The notes under the pieces: model-generated
Told to the model about the DNA's origin: nothing
The model's input: only the letters and a program-made list of their open reading frames with translations
Database searches by the model: none
Position numbers and translations under genes: made by a program
From: Lagopus muta
Taxonomy: Eukaryota; Chordata; Aves; Galliformes; Phasianidae
Direction of reading: 5' to 3'
Assembly (NCBI RefSeq): GCF_023343835.1
Contig: NC_064472.1
Location: 10,035,469 to 10,099,468 of the forward strand
DNA: 64,000 bases
Shown here: positions 10,950-23,000 of the stretch, piece by piece
Layout: every line of letters begins with the position of its first letter
How positions within the stretch are numbered: position 1 is the first letter of the stretch

Positions 10950-13900
10950 TCAGATGGTGATAGAGTTGGCACTAGAGAACTGAGATACATAGGAGGCCAG
11001 GATGGGGTTCGTGGGAAGGACTTTGATGGGTAAGTCCCAGCTGAAAGTGTCCACTTCAATCTGCTCCACCCCAGTCCAGGTGATGGCCTCTGACTGGCTC
11101 CCACGAACCATGCAGGTCCTTGCCGTCTCCCCAGAAGTCACGAACTCGAAGTGCAGCCTCCACTTCAGGGACACTGTGGGCAAGAGGCAGGTCAGCAGCC
11201 AACACAACAAGGGACAACAACTGTATCAGTGTTGGCTGTCCTGGCAAGAGGACAAGCAAACATGCCCACTCACACACGGCCAGCTCCCTCCCTCATACAT
11301 GACACAGCCCTGCAGAGAGTTTGCCAGTAGACACAGGGTAGCAAAGGCAGGCCTGGGGACACTATGGTCCTCCCACAGGGACAATCAGGGCCGCTAACCG
11401 ATGTTGGTGGTGAATCCTGGAGTTGAGCTCAGTGGGATTGGCAGGTTGAAACTGCTCTGGGCCGTGTGCAGGCAGGCCTCCTGATGGCGGGCATGTGTGC
11501 TGAAAGAGACAGGCTGTCCCCGTCGCCTCTGGAACTCCTCCTGGATGCTCTCTTCTGTCTGCAGGCTCACTGAAAACTGGACAGTAATCAGCAGAAAGCT
11601 CATGCTCATATGGTCCTGGGGCCTGTTTCCCAGCAGCACTCAGAACGAAAAGCCCTTCCCACCTGGAACCCCAAAGGAACCTCAGCTGTGTCTTACTGAG
11701 GTCTCACCAGAAGTCCAACAGCAGCTCAGTGCCACTCCAGTCCTTTCTCCCACTCTCCCACCCAAAACACCTGGCTTTCCATGCAGTGTAATGAAGTCAG
11801 CACTGACCTGTAGGCATGGGATGTCTCCTTCTGAGAAGTTAAAGGTCCCAATGACATCTTCTCCAATCTTATACACAGTCTTGAAGATACAGAATGTCCC
11901 CACCTTCCCACGCGTGTTGCTGATATTGTACAAGTCTAAGCAGAAAGCAGAGAGATGAACAGAGCTGGGGCATAATGAGGCTCTGCTTACTGCAGATTCA
12001 AAGAGCCTAACAAACACAGCTCGTATGCTGGGGAATCACAGACTTGGAGTATGGCTTGAGTTGGAAAGGACTGTAAAGATCATACAGTTTCACACCTGCT
12101 GCCCTGGGCAGGATTGCCATCCACTAGATCACACTTACCTGGGCCTCATCCAACCTGGCCTTTAGCACCTCCTGGATGAAGGACAGGCATTCCCTCTAGG
12201 AAAGGTATGCAGCAAGCAACAGAAAACCACATGCTGGCTGCAATACACTGGGGAGAAGGTTTTTACTGAGATTGGCAGGGAAGAATTTGAGAAATTCTGA
12301 TCTAAAGCAGGCCCTGATGGAGCTGCACTATAGCCCCAGACTGTTCCAGCAAGAGACTTTCACAGCAAGCAGTGAGCTGGGAAGAGGGCAATCCTGCAGG
12401 CATTTCTGCTTCACATGTAGGTCAGGACAGCATGTTTGAACAGAAGTGACCTACGCAGGCTACGTCGGGAGGTGGCTGCCATGAGCAGCTCTGTTGCCAG
12501 GTCTGCCAGGCGAGAGTCTTTCTTCAAGCCCTCCTCCTCTTCCAGGAAGGGGTTTGAGGGCGCAACGGCTTCATCCTGTGGGCACTGGTAATCTTTGAGG
12601 CCTGTGAAGAAGGCAAGAGTCAGTGCGGCAGGCTGCAGACCAGCCTGCACCTAGGAGAGGGCAGAGCGTGGCCTTACCATGCAATAGGAGGACACGGAAG
12701 GGCACACGCAGGAGTTTGATAGGGGAGTTGACCCGCTGGCAGCCGATGGTCAGCTTGTATACATACTTCACTGACTGTCCCCGGAAGGAGGGAGGGCCGT
12801 CTATGGGCAGCGTCTCGCAGTACGAATCTGCAATGGAAAGCATTGCTTTGCAAGGAATTTACTGAAGCTGCTGCATGCTGATTCCCTGCACGGAGTCCGG
12901 AAGAGCGGCAGGGGTAAGGGCAGAGCATGGTGTTTCCTACTATCTCCTCTCCCCAGGTTCAAGCACATCCTTGGCTTCCTGCTTCTCTGCTTCTCACATC
13001 ACGCGCCATCATCCAGACATTGCTTCCAGCATATACAGCCACACACACAAGTTCTGTCTCAAAAGAATGTGAAAGATGTAGAACCCAGAAATACACACAT
13101 ATGAGAGCTGAACTTACTCATCACGAGTTCAACCTGAATTTGCCTTTGTGCACCACATAAACATGACACTTTCAAGAAGCAGTCACATGTTATGCTTTCC
13201 TAAGGGCTCTGCCTCATCTATGCACAAATAATACTGAAAGCACAGAGATGTGATTGATACTTCATTCCTCTTCTGATATTCACTTTACACAAGCCCCACA
13301 CTCAGGAAAAAAAGAAAAAAGAAAAAAGAAAATGACTTTCTTCCTGTGTTTTTCTCTAAGCTTAGCAGCACTTGGGGCTAAATGGCCAAGAAACAATTAA
13401 GAGATCTTCACAACAAGCTGTGGAGTAATCCCCCTCTGCAGACTGATGACTTGGACCACAAAACCTCTGACTGAGATCTCTCAGATGCCAGGGTCTGGCT
13501 TTGCACCATATTCAGCCCTCTCAAAGCCCCATCCACATTCACCACATAAATCCCAGTGCTTCTTAATGCAGCATGAACACTTCTGCAGCTTTCCCAATCT
13601 GCACACCATTTAAGAAGAGACACAAACGGAGGACTGTGGAACATCTCCATCTCTGGCTTGCCCACCGTGACGCAGATACACCCTGCCAGAGGAAGGGCAG
13701 CATCCTGCTGTTAAACCACAGATCCTACCCCAAGTCTGGCACATCCTAAACTTTGAGGTTTAGATTAAAAGCTAGAATTACATTTAAAATATAACTTCTG
13801 GATTTAAGAAAGAGGACTGGACAGACAAGAAAGCCCATGCTGGTGACCAGAGGCTGCAGACTCTTACACACAAAAACAAAAGGCAGTCCCACTGGACTGA

Positions 13901-16900
13901 GGTGCAAATTAAGCTGAGAACTGTCTCAACAGAAAAGAAAATCAGGTATTTCCAAGGAAGGTTCAAGAGTGTTACAGCAGACTGCTGCAAACCCCTGCGG
14001 CAGGTTTAGCAAAAATGCTCACAAGGGTCTCCATGCCTAGCCAGGACAGTCTGAGCAGAGATCACCATGTCTGGGCAGAAAACGGGCAGTGCACAGCATC
14101 TGCTACCTAACGCAGGAATGCTGAGACTCAGGAAGCACCAGCTTCCTGACAGGCCCCGGGAGGAAGTGCATTCCTGGCACTGCACATGCTTCCCCGACCC
14201 TTGGGCTGTACCCTCTGGCTGGGCTCCTGGCTTGCATTGAGACAGCCTCCATTTCCTCCTCTCTCTATGATCTACCAAATATTTAGAGGCATTGCAACCC
14301 CAGAGAGGAGGCAGAAATAGTCACAGAAATGACTTGAGGGCTTAAGAAAATGTTTTACATTGACAAATTTAAAGAGCTCGGTCTGGGCAGTGTGTCAAAC
14401 TGATGGGAGGTGAGTCAACTTTAACGTATAGGCACCACAACATGAGGAAGTTATTGGGGAACAATCTCATAGGCAACTGAAGATGAGGTCTTTTATCAAA
14501 CAACAGCCTCACACAACCTCAGCTAAACGTGCCAGCTCTGGCTATGGTTTATTAATACGGTACTTTGCTGAAGCAGAATTAAAATTGCTCGGTTTTTTTT
14601 CTGCCTTTCCAAACTGTGTAGGAAAACTCAAAACTTCTGAAAAACAGGAAATGAAGAATTAAGATACACACCCACACAGCCTTAACTCTGCCTCCACGGA
14701 GCTGGCAGGAGCCCCCAGGAATGATCCACAAGCATGCCAGCTGCAGTCTTGTGTGAGGGGAACAGCACTGCACACCGATGAGATTGGTGTGAGCAGCTAG
14801 ATAGAACTGGGGCTGCGAAACAGGGTTTTGGTGCCATGGGGTCCAGAGTCACACATACAGCAGCATCACACATAGCTCTTGCAAGAAATGTGTGCACCAC
14901 ATATAGCCTTGAGACAAGGAGTCTTAAGGTGCTGAAGAGTTTGTGTTCTTCCTGTGGAGCTGTGGCTGTGACCAAAAATAAGGGGGCTTGTGCTTGTGCC
15001 ACTGTCACCCAGCAGTGGAGTGAATGCAAACATACATCATCACTCACAGGGACCACTGGCTTAGACGTAGGCTCAACAGCTTCCGTCTGCCATGCCAGTA
15101 CTCAAGTAAACCCCCTCAATCCATCCCAGCCACCTAGGGGTTGGACTGTCATCACTGCTCTGCTCTCCCAGAGCCTGCTTAGCCTGCCCAAGCTGCTGCG
15201 GGAAAAAGGGCTTTCCATGCATGGCAGAAAGAATGCTCCAGCCCCACACATGCCAGCAGCAAGGAGTGCAGGAGCACACCGGGGAGCCTCAGGCCACCTG
15301 AGATGTTCGCATCCTCCTCCTCCCTGGCATTCAGAAAAAACATTCATCTTCGGATGCAATGCGGTAGAGCCAGCTGCTCTCACACATGTGCTGCTGCACC
15401 TCACTAAGTGTATAACAGAACATTCCTGAATGACAGACGTTACAGTCAAGCACCACAGAGCACTGTCTCACCCCATTAATCACCTACCCAAGCGAAGCTC
15501 CTCGAAGAAAAGCAAGAGGTGCCAGCTTCAAAACTAGCATGGCATAGCCTGCAGCTTCTTGCTTTAACCTGCAGCTTTGCTGAAAGCTATAGCAGAGCTC
15601 CCTCCACCAGGCTTCCTCACTCTGTGAGCCTGGAGGTATCCATCACCCATTCCAACCAGATTTCTGCTGGGACAACCTGAGGGATGCACACATACACAGC
15701 CTGCAGCGCCTGATGCTACCTGCTGCTGCACCACGGGCTGCTGGAACACAGAGATCTGGCATGAAGTGACAAGCTGGGTCACTAGCCACCAACAATAGCA
15801 CGTTTTTGTGTTTGCACAGCTGACTGCTCAGGTAGAAGGCTCTCAGACAAGACACCGCCTGTAGTTAGGAAAAGCAGTTGCTGCAAATTTATTTTGAACA
15901 GCAAAAGGGAAAGCAGTGATGAAGGAGAGCTTACGGGGGGCTTGCTGGAAGAAGTCTGTGGGCTTTGGTGACATGGGGAGTTTTCAGCTGGAGAAAATGA
16001 GAAGTGCTCATTTTTATTTTTGGAAGAACTAGAACAAGCAGAATGGTCTCCAGGACAGCCACAACCTGAAGAGGAAGCACACAGCTTTGGCAGATGCCAG
16101 CCTAAATTCCCAGACTGCTTCAATTTGTCTGAAGGAACAAAGGCAGGGAAACACAGGTGTGAGTAGCTCTGGCTGCAGCCAAGTATTTCAAAACTTTTCG
16201 TGCCTTGCAGCTATACAATGGACCTGTGGGAGAGGCACAGGCCAGAAGCAAAACTGAAGGACAATGCAATACATACAGAGAACAAATTCTGGACAACGCA
16301 GCAAGGAGCAGTTCCCTAGGATTTACCCTCCCATCACTTGCCTTCTGTGAGCACCGGGGTCTACAGCTTGCAGCACTCAGGGCTGCAAAGCCAACGTGAG
16401 TGTGGGGCTCCCCAGAGGTGAATGCTTTGAAGAGAAGACAGAACTCACAGGATTTAGACTCCCCAGGATCCAGTCGCAGGTCACAGAAAAGAATCTTTGG
16501 TGGTGTGGACAGGATACACTGACCCCGCTCTCCTGGAAGAGACAAAGAACATGTAAGTGTTGCCCCCGGCCAGCCCCAGGGTGACAAGGGGGTACTCATT
16601 GTGGCAGGCTCACTCACGTCTCACTTCCATGGCGAGGAATGGGGAAGAAGAGGGGCTGATAAGGAAATATCTCATGTCCTGGTCAGACCACGCAACACTC
16701 CTGGGATAGCTGGACTGACAACCCTGAGGAGCTAGCACCACTATGATCTCAGCATTAATGAGGTCCTCCAGCAGCCCATGCACCAGGGAATTTCTCAAGG
16801 AAAGCAACAGGGACTTCGCAATCGCAGTCCTCTGACACATGTCAAAGACAATGTGATTCCTGTTTGCTGTGCTGTCACTTCCACCACCTGTGAGAATCAC

Positions 16901-19423
16901 TCACCTCTGTTGGGAACAAAGACCGTCTCGTTCTCTGCCTGTACGTCAGGCTTGCTGCCATCAGATGGAGGAAGCACTACTCGGTTCTCACTGGCATGAA
17001 ACTGGCAGTGGATCTGGGCACTGGCCCACGCCAGCATCTCACTGAGAACAAAGAAAAGCAACACTCGTCTCTACACTTTAATCTAGATTGTAGTGAGCAT
17101 GAATCAGGAAAATAGCAGCTCTTCTTGTCCTACTCCATGGGTGACTGCTTTTCCAGAAGGAAGGAGGTCTTGCTTTACTGCCACTGAATCCATCCCTAAA
17201 GCCCCTCTCCAAATATGGTTCTAGAGCATACTTGAGCTGGGGCACTAACCTGAAGTCCCCTCCACCACAGCTGGATAACAGCTGTTGATAGCAGTATCAC
17301 CCAAGGCCTGGCTCTGTAACTCTTGTTGAGCAGCAATTTTTGTTTAGTTGTCATGTACAGGCCACTCCTAATGAAGGACATTTAGCCACAAAAAAGCCAA
17401 ACCCCAAGCCAGCAGTGACATGCAGCAGCACTCTGAGGTGCGTGTGGTGATAAAACAACAATCACAGAAACATATGGATTCAAATTAAACCAGAAACAAG
17501 TAATACCTGCTCTCTGGATTCAGCTGCCCCTGCACATGCTCCCTCTCAGCAGCCGTTTCCCTCAGAACCCCTTTGCGAGTCACACTGTAGACACACTGAC
17601 ACTTTGCAGTTCCCAAAACCCTTATTTGTTTTTACCTCAGTAGCAGCCTTGTGAATGCAGGCAGTGTCTGGTTCCTCCCCTGTTATCGAGCATCACAGTC
17701 TGATTAGTAAGCACTGACACAGAACTTTAGGTGGCATGGGGAACCTCTGCGGCACATGGATATCTCTCAGTGAGACTAATCAGACCACTTAAATGTTCAA
17801 GTGAACCAGGGAAAGAAGTTTGCTGCATTCATCAGCTAATTATGCGCTACTTGATCCTGCCTACTTTACCTGAATGTGCACTGGATACTCTGCCCAGTTA
17901 CCTCTAACCCTACAAGCTGCAATTCTTCAAAAGCACCAGCATGGCTTTATTTAAGGGCTGCCCTAGGGTCTTCTTTCATAGTATCTGCTACATGGAGGCA
18001 GAAAAATACCCTTGCATAAAAGACAGTGCTTAACAATTTTATGTCAGCTTAGCATGATTACAGTACCTTCCTTCAAACAGGGTATTTTGAATATTTTTCA
18101 TTTATTTTTAGCATTGACCAACAATGTGCCATCAGATTGTTTTCGTTTTTTAACCAGACACGCAAACAAAATGTGCATGTTCCTTCCTACCAGCAGACCT
18201 TGTTTGTTCAGCTGGCAGGACACAAACAGACCCCATACAGAAGCCAAGCTTACCTTTCCCTCACCTCTCCCTACGGCTCTTTCTGTAGCCCATAATGGCT
18301 GCAATCCACACAGTTTTGGCCAGGACAGATTCTTTTACCAAATGCCTCACACATCACAACCAGATTTGCTTTCTGCCATTTATTTACTACCCCTAATTTT
18401 TGTTCCTGTGCTTGAAATACATGCTAATACATTCAACAGGCAAGAGGAACATGGAAGAAACGGAAACAGAAAGTTAAGGAACTCAATTAAAAAATGCCCT
18501 ATGATGTTAAGACAATATACTACTTTGCTGCAGATGAGACTGCGAGCACTGGAAGTGGTTCCATCAAAAGTCATCTCTGAAAGTCATACTGGTGATGATA
18601 CAAAGGTTCTGGACCTGATGGGGCAGGAAACATTTTCCCGGAAGGAGCCAGGATAGGAAAGCCATCTCCACCCCTGGGAAGTGAGACAAGGCCGCAGACA
18701 CAGCTGACACAGAGCCTCTGGGTGAGTCATTCCCTGTGAGCCAATGTAGGAAGCTCCTATCTTGTCACCTTTCCTCAAAGGCTACTTTGGCACAGCCGTG
18801 ACAAGAAGTGAGGCAGCGCTCAGCATATGGGCCTGAAGAGCGCCTGTCCTTCCCTCCAGCTACCGCTTTCCCCTCTGCCTGCTGGCTCTGGAGGTAGGGA
18901 TCACACACCAGTACATGACTGCATTGCCAGGCAGAACTCCTTCCGTGAATGTTGGAAATAATGATGCTGCCTGGACGCTGCCCTGCAAGACTCACTCTGG
19001 TGTAACGAGATACCCTACTCTGATAGCCAGCTGAGCTTCATTTTCTGCCAGCAACGCTGCTGCTGAGGGGCTCACTCGAGGGGCACTTAGTGCGTCTCTC
19101 CCAGCATCTCTACCCACATACTTCCCAAACTCTTTCTCGGGGGCAGAAAACTAGAATGATGAGCTCTGTTTCCGCCCTGCAACAGAGATGGCACAAAGCT
19201 CCATTAGGGGACACCTTGGGCGGGGAAGTCACCGGGGGCTGAGCTGGCACGGCCGCCCTGTACGCGCTGCCGCAGTACACCCGGAGGCAGCCCCAGCGCT
19301 GCCATACCTGCTGGCGGACGTGGAGGAGGCCGACAAGGGGTTGGTGAAGGTGATCACACACTCCAGCATCTCCCCAGCCAGGAACACGGGCCCGCGGCCC
19401 AGCTTGGCCACCACCTCGATCAT
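10950..19423 (-). CDS. RGP1: RGP1, partner of RIC1 in the Rab6A exchange factor, 8 coding exons
   Basis: Coding exons in transcript order: 19308-19423, 16905-17041, 16449-16532, 12678-12827, 12455-12601, 11808-11935, 11399-11576, 10950-11173. They join in frame to 387 residues (human about 391). The product forms the Ric1-Rgp1 complex, which activates Rab6A at the Golgi and supports endosome-to-Golgi transport. Diagnostic blocks are [67 protein letters not shown] and [17 protein letters not shown]. Exon 5 uses a donor GTAGGT right after SL plus one base, so that SLHLYNIS is restored. The ATG exon starts at an acceptor (rc CAG at 19,438-19,440), so a non-coding first exon lies further right in the CpG promoter. 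A reverse-strand AATAAA (TTTATT at 10,283-10,288) marks the likely 3' end. Confidence 0.95.
12033..12205 (-). mobile_element. CR1 LINE 3'-end fragment in RGP1 intron
   Basis: Plus-strand text includes GAATCACAGACTTGGAG, GAGTTGGAAAGGACTG and TAAAGATCATACAG, followed by CTGGGCAGGATTGCCA and CACCTCCTGGATGAAGG: a reverse-complement CR1 3' end that is clearly diverged. It lies between the RGP1 coding exons at 11,808 and 12,455. Confidence 0.8.
12828..16448 (-). other. Long RGP1 intron, nothing further recognised
   Basis: The 3.6-kb intron between the coding exons ending at 16,449 and 12,827. It holds an A-rich GAAAAAA tract near 13,308-13,332. I see no extra splice-linked exon, RNA gene or transposon here, though old diverged copies could be missed by eye. 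Confidence 0.5.
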
Positions 19424-19805
19424 GGCTGGGACAGGACCTGCCAGGGAGAGCGGCGGAGTGAGCAGAGAGGTGGCGGCTCACAAACGCGCCTGGTGTCACG
19501 CACACACACACGAAGGAGGCCCAGGGACGGCCTGGCTCCTCCCCTAGGCCTAAGCCGCAGCCGTCGGCACCCGCCCGCAGACCCCCGCGAGGGGCGAGGG
19601 CCCAGGAGCAGCCCCGGCCCCGAACGCCGCCCCGCACCGCACTCACCGCCCCGCAACCCCGCTCGCTCCGCGCCGCCGCCGGGCCGCCCGCTCCTCAGCG
19701 ACTGCTCGGCCGCGCTCGGCGGCTTTCGGGAACTCTCGGAACAACTCGGAAGCGCTCGTGTGCGCTCGGGCGCCGCTGGAACCCGCTCGGTAATTTTCGT
19801 CTCCG

Positions 19806-19890
19806 CTCGGCTCGGCTCGGCTCGGCTCGGCTCGGCTCGGCTCGGCTCGGCTCGGCTCGGCTCGGCTCGGCTCGGCTCGGCTCGGCTCGG
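19806..19890. repeat. CTCGG pentanucleotide microsatellite, 17 uninterrupted copies
   Basis: Seventeen perfect copies of CTCGG run from 19,806 to 19,890, one CpG per unit. Single CTCGG units are scattered through the 100 bases before it (for example near 19,706, 19,735 and 19,790), suggesting the array grew from a local seed. It lies inside the RGP1-GBA2 promoter. Confidence 0.97.
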
Positions 19891-19928
19891 CTGCCCGGCT
19901 TTCCGGAGGCGCGGACGCCGTGCCCTGC

Positions 19929-19962
19929 GGGTGTGGGTGGGGCGGGGCGGGGCGGGGCGGCA
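19929..19962 (+). other. G-quadruplex-capable tract in GBA2 promoter
   Basis: The plus strand reads GGGTGTGGGTGGGGCGGGGC and continues with two more GGGG runs, giving at least five G-runs of three or more with short loops. The pattern fits a G-quadruplex and tandem Sp1-type GC boxes. It is about 100 bases upstream of the GBA2 ATG. Confidence 0.7.
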
Positions 19963-20054
19963 GGCGGTGAAGAGGGCGCGCGCGGGGCGCGGCGGCGCCG
20001 GTGGCGAGCGGCTGGTGGCTGGTGGCTGGACAAGGCCGTGGCTGTGCCGGGGCT

Positions 20055-23000
20055 ATGGCCATGGCGGACGCGGGGCTGCTGATGCAGTGCTACGAGGGTT
20101 CGGCGCGGGGCCGCGGCGTGGAGACCGCCGGCTGGCGGCTGTGTCTGGCGCACCGCTTCCCGGAGCAGCGGCAGCCCTTTGGAGCCGGCGACGTGCCGTT
20201 CAGCGACGTACTGCGGCATGTCGGCATGATGCTGCGGTACGGGCAGGGGCACCGGCGGCGGGCCAGAGGGAGGGAGGTGCGGTGGGGATGGGATGCGGCG
20301 GGAGGGGCCGCGATGGGCTGATACAGAGAGGTGGGGGGGGGGGGGGAGGCCGGGCAGAGGGGCCGCCCCGGAGTCTTCTGGACCCCGGCTGGGAGCGGCG
20401 GAGGGGAGCAGCGGCCGTGTCATCGCGCTCTGCGCGGCTCCCGTCTGTCTCCCTGTGCCGGGCTCGACCCCGCGCCGGCTGTCCCCGCCGGGGTCCGGAG
20501 TTCGCGTCCCCGCGCTGCAGATGGGGTACAGGAGCACCTGGCACCGGCTCCGCGGCCCTGCTGTCACCTGCGAGACGTGTGCGGGGCAAAGGTTCCTTCC
20601 AGCAGGAGGGAGTAGCCATGCCTCCCCGGGAAAGATTGGGCTCGCGGCCCGGTGCAATGCAGGCGATGTGCCTGAGGCTGTGTCACCGCTGACCATTTCC
20701 TTGTGCCGTGCTCTGTGCCGTGGCCTTGGTGCAGGGGAAGGATGCAATATGGGGCTTTGCACTGCTGCAGCTTTCTGCAGGGTGACTCTGGGTGCACCGG
20801 TGGCACAGCTGTGGTGATGGGGCACACTGGGAGCTATCTGGGCAGGCTTAATCTCTGTGCCAGGCTGAGCAGAAAGCAATGCCCTCTGGACCTGGTTTGG
20901 CTCATTGCAGGCAGGCTTTCTGCTGGTTGTAAAATCTCAATTGCCTGTGCTGTGTGCTGCTGGGAAAGCTGAAGGTGGGAATCTGCTGTGCTTTCCCTGC
21001 TCCTCGCTTCGGGGCACCTCCACAAAGCAAAGTGATGGAGCTGCTGATAGTGGCAGTGGCTGCACAGGATGGGCTGGTTCTCCCGACCTCTGTGTGCTAT
21101 CCTCATGCAGCCAAGTGCGGCATTGCTACTGCCTCCAGATTTGTTGGAAAAGCCTTTACCCACCATTGAGGTGGGGCAGATGTGTTCATCCTAGGGGCAG
21201 CAGGCTGGGCTCAGTGCAGCCCACTGGTGAGCAGTCGGGTGAGAGGGCACTGCCTGAGGCCAGCTCCACAGTGCGTGTTTATCTGATGGGCACTGCTGCC
21301 TTGTGGGGCTGACAAGGGATGGCTGGTGCTGGCTCCTACCTGCAGTCACACCTCCTGCATTCCCTGCAGGTACTTGAGGTGGTGGTACAAGAAAACTCGC
21401 ATTGAGAAGAAAGCTCCCTTCATCGACCTCCTGAATGCCGTCCCTCTGCAGCAGATCTATGGTGAGCCCAGGTTGGGCATGGGGTAGTGTAAGAGGCACT
21501 GTCCTGCTCCTGGCCCTTGGGTGCTTCTGGCCAGGAAGGGGCTGCTTGGGGCATAGGGCAGTACTGACCCCTGCATCCACCAGGCTGCCCACTAGGTGGG
21601 ATTGGCGGCGGTACCATCACTCGTGGCTGGCGGGGCGAGTTTTGCCGCTGGCAGCTGAACCCTGGGATGTACCACTATGAGACAGTCATCACTGACCAGG
21701 TAGGGCATGGTGCCACCTGCCCCCTGCAGCACCGTGACGCCTGCCTCAGGGCTCACCCTGTTCCCCTGTGTTCTTTTTCTCCCCAGTTCACAGTGTGCTT
21801 GCGTCGCAAGGGACAGACTGTTTACCAGCAGGTCCTGTCTGTGGAGAAACCCAGTGCTCTTCAGGGCTGGAACTGGGGTTACTGTGGCCACTATGCCTTC
21901 TACCATGCACTGTACCCCCGTGCTTGGATGGTTTATGAGCTGCCAGGGCAGAACGTGGTGCTCACGTGCCGCCAAATCTCCCCAGTCATCCCCCATGACT
22001 ACAAGGTGAGGTGACAGTTCTTCAAGCATCACGCCTGTGCCCTGAGGTACTGCAGTAGCTCCAGGAAGGAGCTGGGGAGTGATGTGGTATTTTATGGCAA
22101 TGGTCCCAGTGCTTCTGGAGTGCCACACTGGTGCTGCTAAGGCACGACTGTTGTCGGCCAGGCTTCCCTTCTTGATCATTTTCTTTTCCAGCCTGATATT
22201 TTTGTCCTAAGATCCCGTTCCTGGTATCAGCTGCAGTGGGCTTTGTTGCAGCCAGACCTAGTGCTGACAGGAGCCATCCCTTGCTGCTTGCGCTCTGCTC
22301 TGGCAGCTGCTCTGTTCCCCTCCCACTAGTGCTTTGACACTGTGTTCTGCCCACTTGCTACCTTTATGTTTGTGTTGTATCCCTGCAGGACTCCAGCCTG
22401 CCGGTGGGGGTGTTCATCTGGGAGGTGGAGAACAACAATGAAGAGCCTGTGGATGTCTCCATCATGTTCACCCTGCAGAATGGCACGGGCACAAAGTCGG
22501 ATGGGAGTGGGGGCCACTGGAATGAACCCTTTGCCCTGCAGGACGGTGGGGAGCGGGTGGCTGGTGTCCTGCTGCACCACTGTACACCCGTCAACCCCTT
22601 CATCTTTGCCATGGCTGCCCGAGAGAAGGTGAGGGCTGGAGTGGGGCTGTGCTGCTCCTGGTGGCTGTGGGGTGGTCCCCAGTGTGGGGACAGCCCTGGA
22701 GCTGGATAAGAGCAGGAGGGTGTCTTCAAGCTCCCTGGAACACTTGTTTGGGGTTCCAGCAAGTAATGCAGTGGGTGAGGCTTGCATGATGCCAGGCAAG
22801 CAGACTTGGGGGTGGTGTTGGTGTACAGCATGAGACCAAGCTTATGGTTGTGAGATTGTTGGTGGGTAGCTTTGGCCACCTGAGAAAGTTCCAGCTTCAG
22901 ATGTACTCTGGGGTGATACAATTGCATCACCTGCTGCTTTGGAATGGGAGCTGTTTCCTGATGCTCTCCTTATCCCCAGGCTGGCACAGTCATCACTCAC

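Larger units (their letters stand above)
19440..20054. promoter_or_regulatory. Divergent CpG promoter of RGP1 and GBA2
   Basis: A CpG-dense tract separates the RGP1 ATG exon (minus) and the GBA2 start codon (plus) by only about 620 bases, the arrangement of a shared bidirectional promoter. It holds the 5' UTR exon of RGP1, a pentanucleotide array and a G-quadruplex-like run. No TATA box is visible. Confidence 0.75.

Noticed and set aside
19493-20692. Open frames of about 400 codons on both strands over the RGP1-GBA2 promoter
   Set aside because: They are driven by GC-rich composition and the CTCGG array (Leu-Gly-Ser-Ala-Arg repeats), and they overlap the GBA2 first exon in a different frame.
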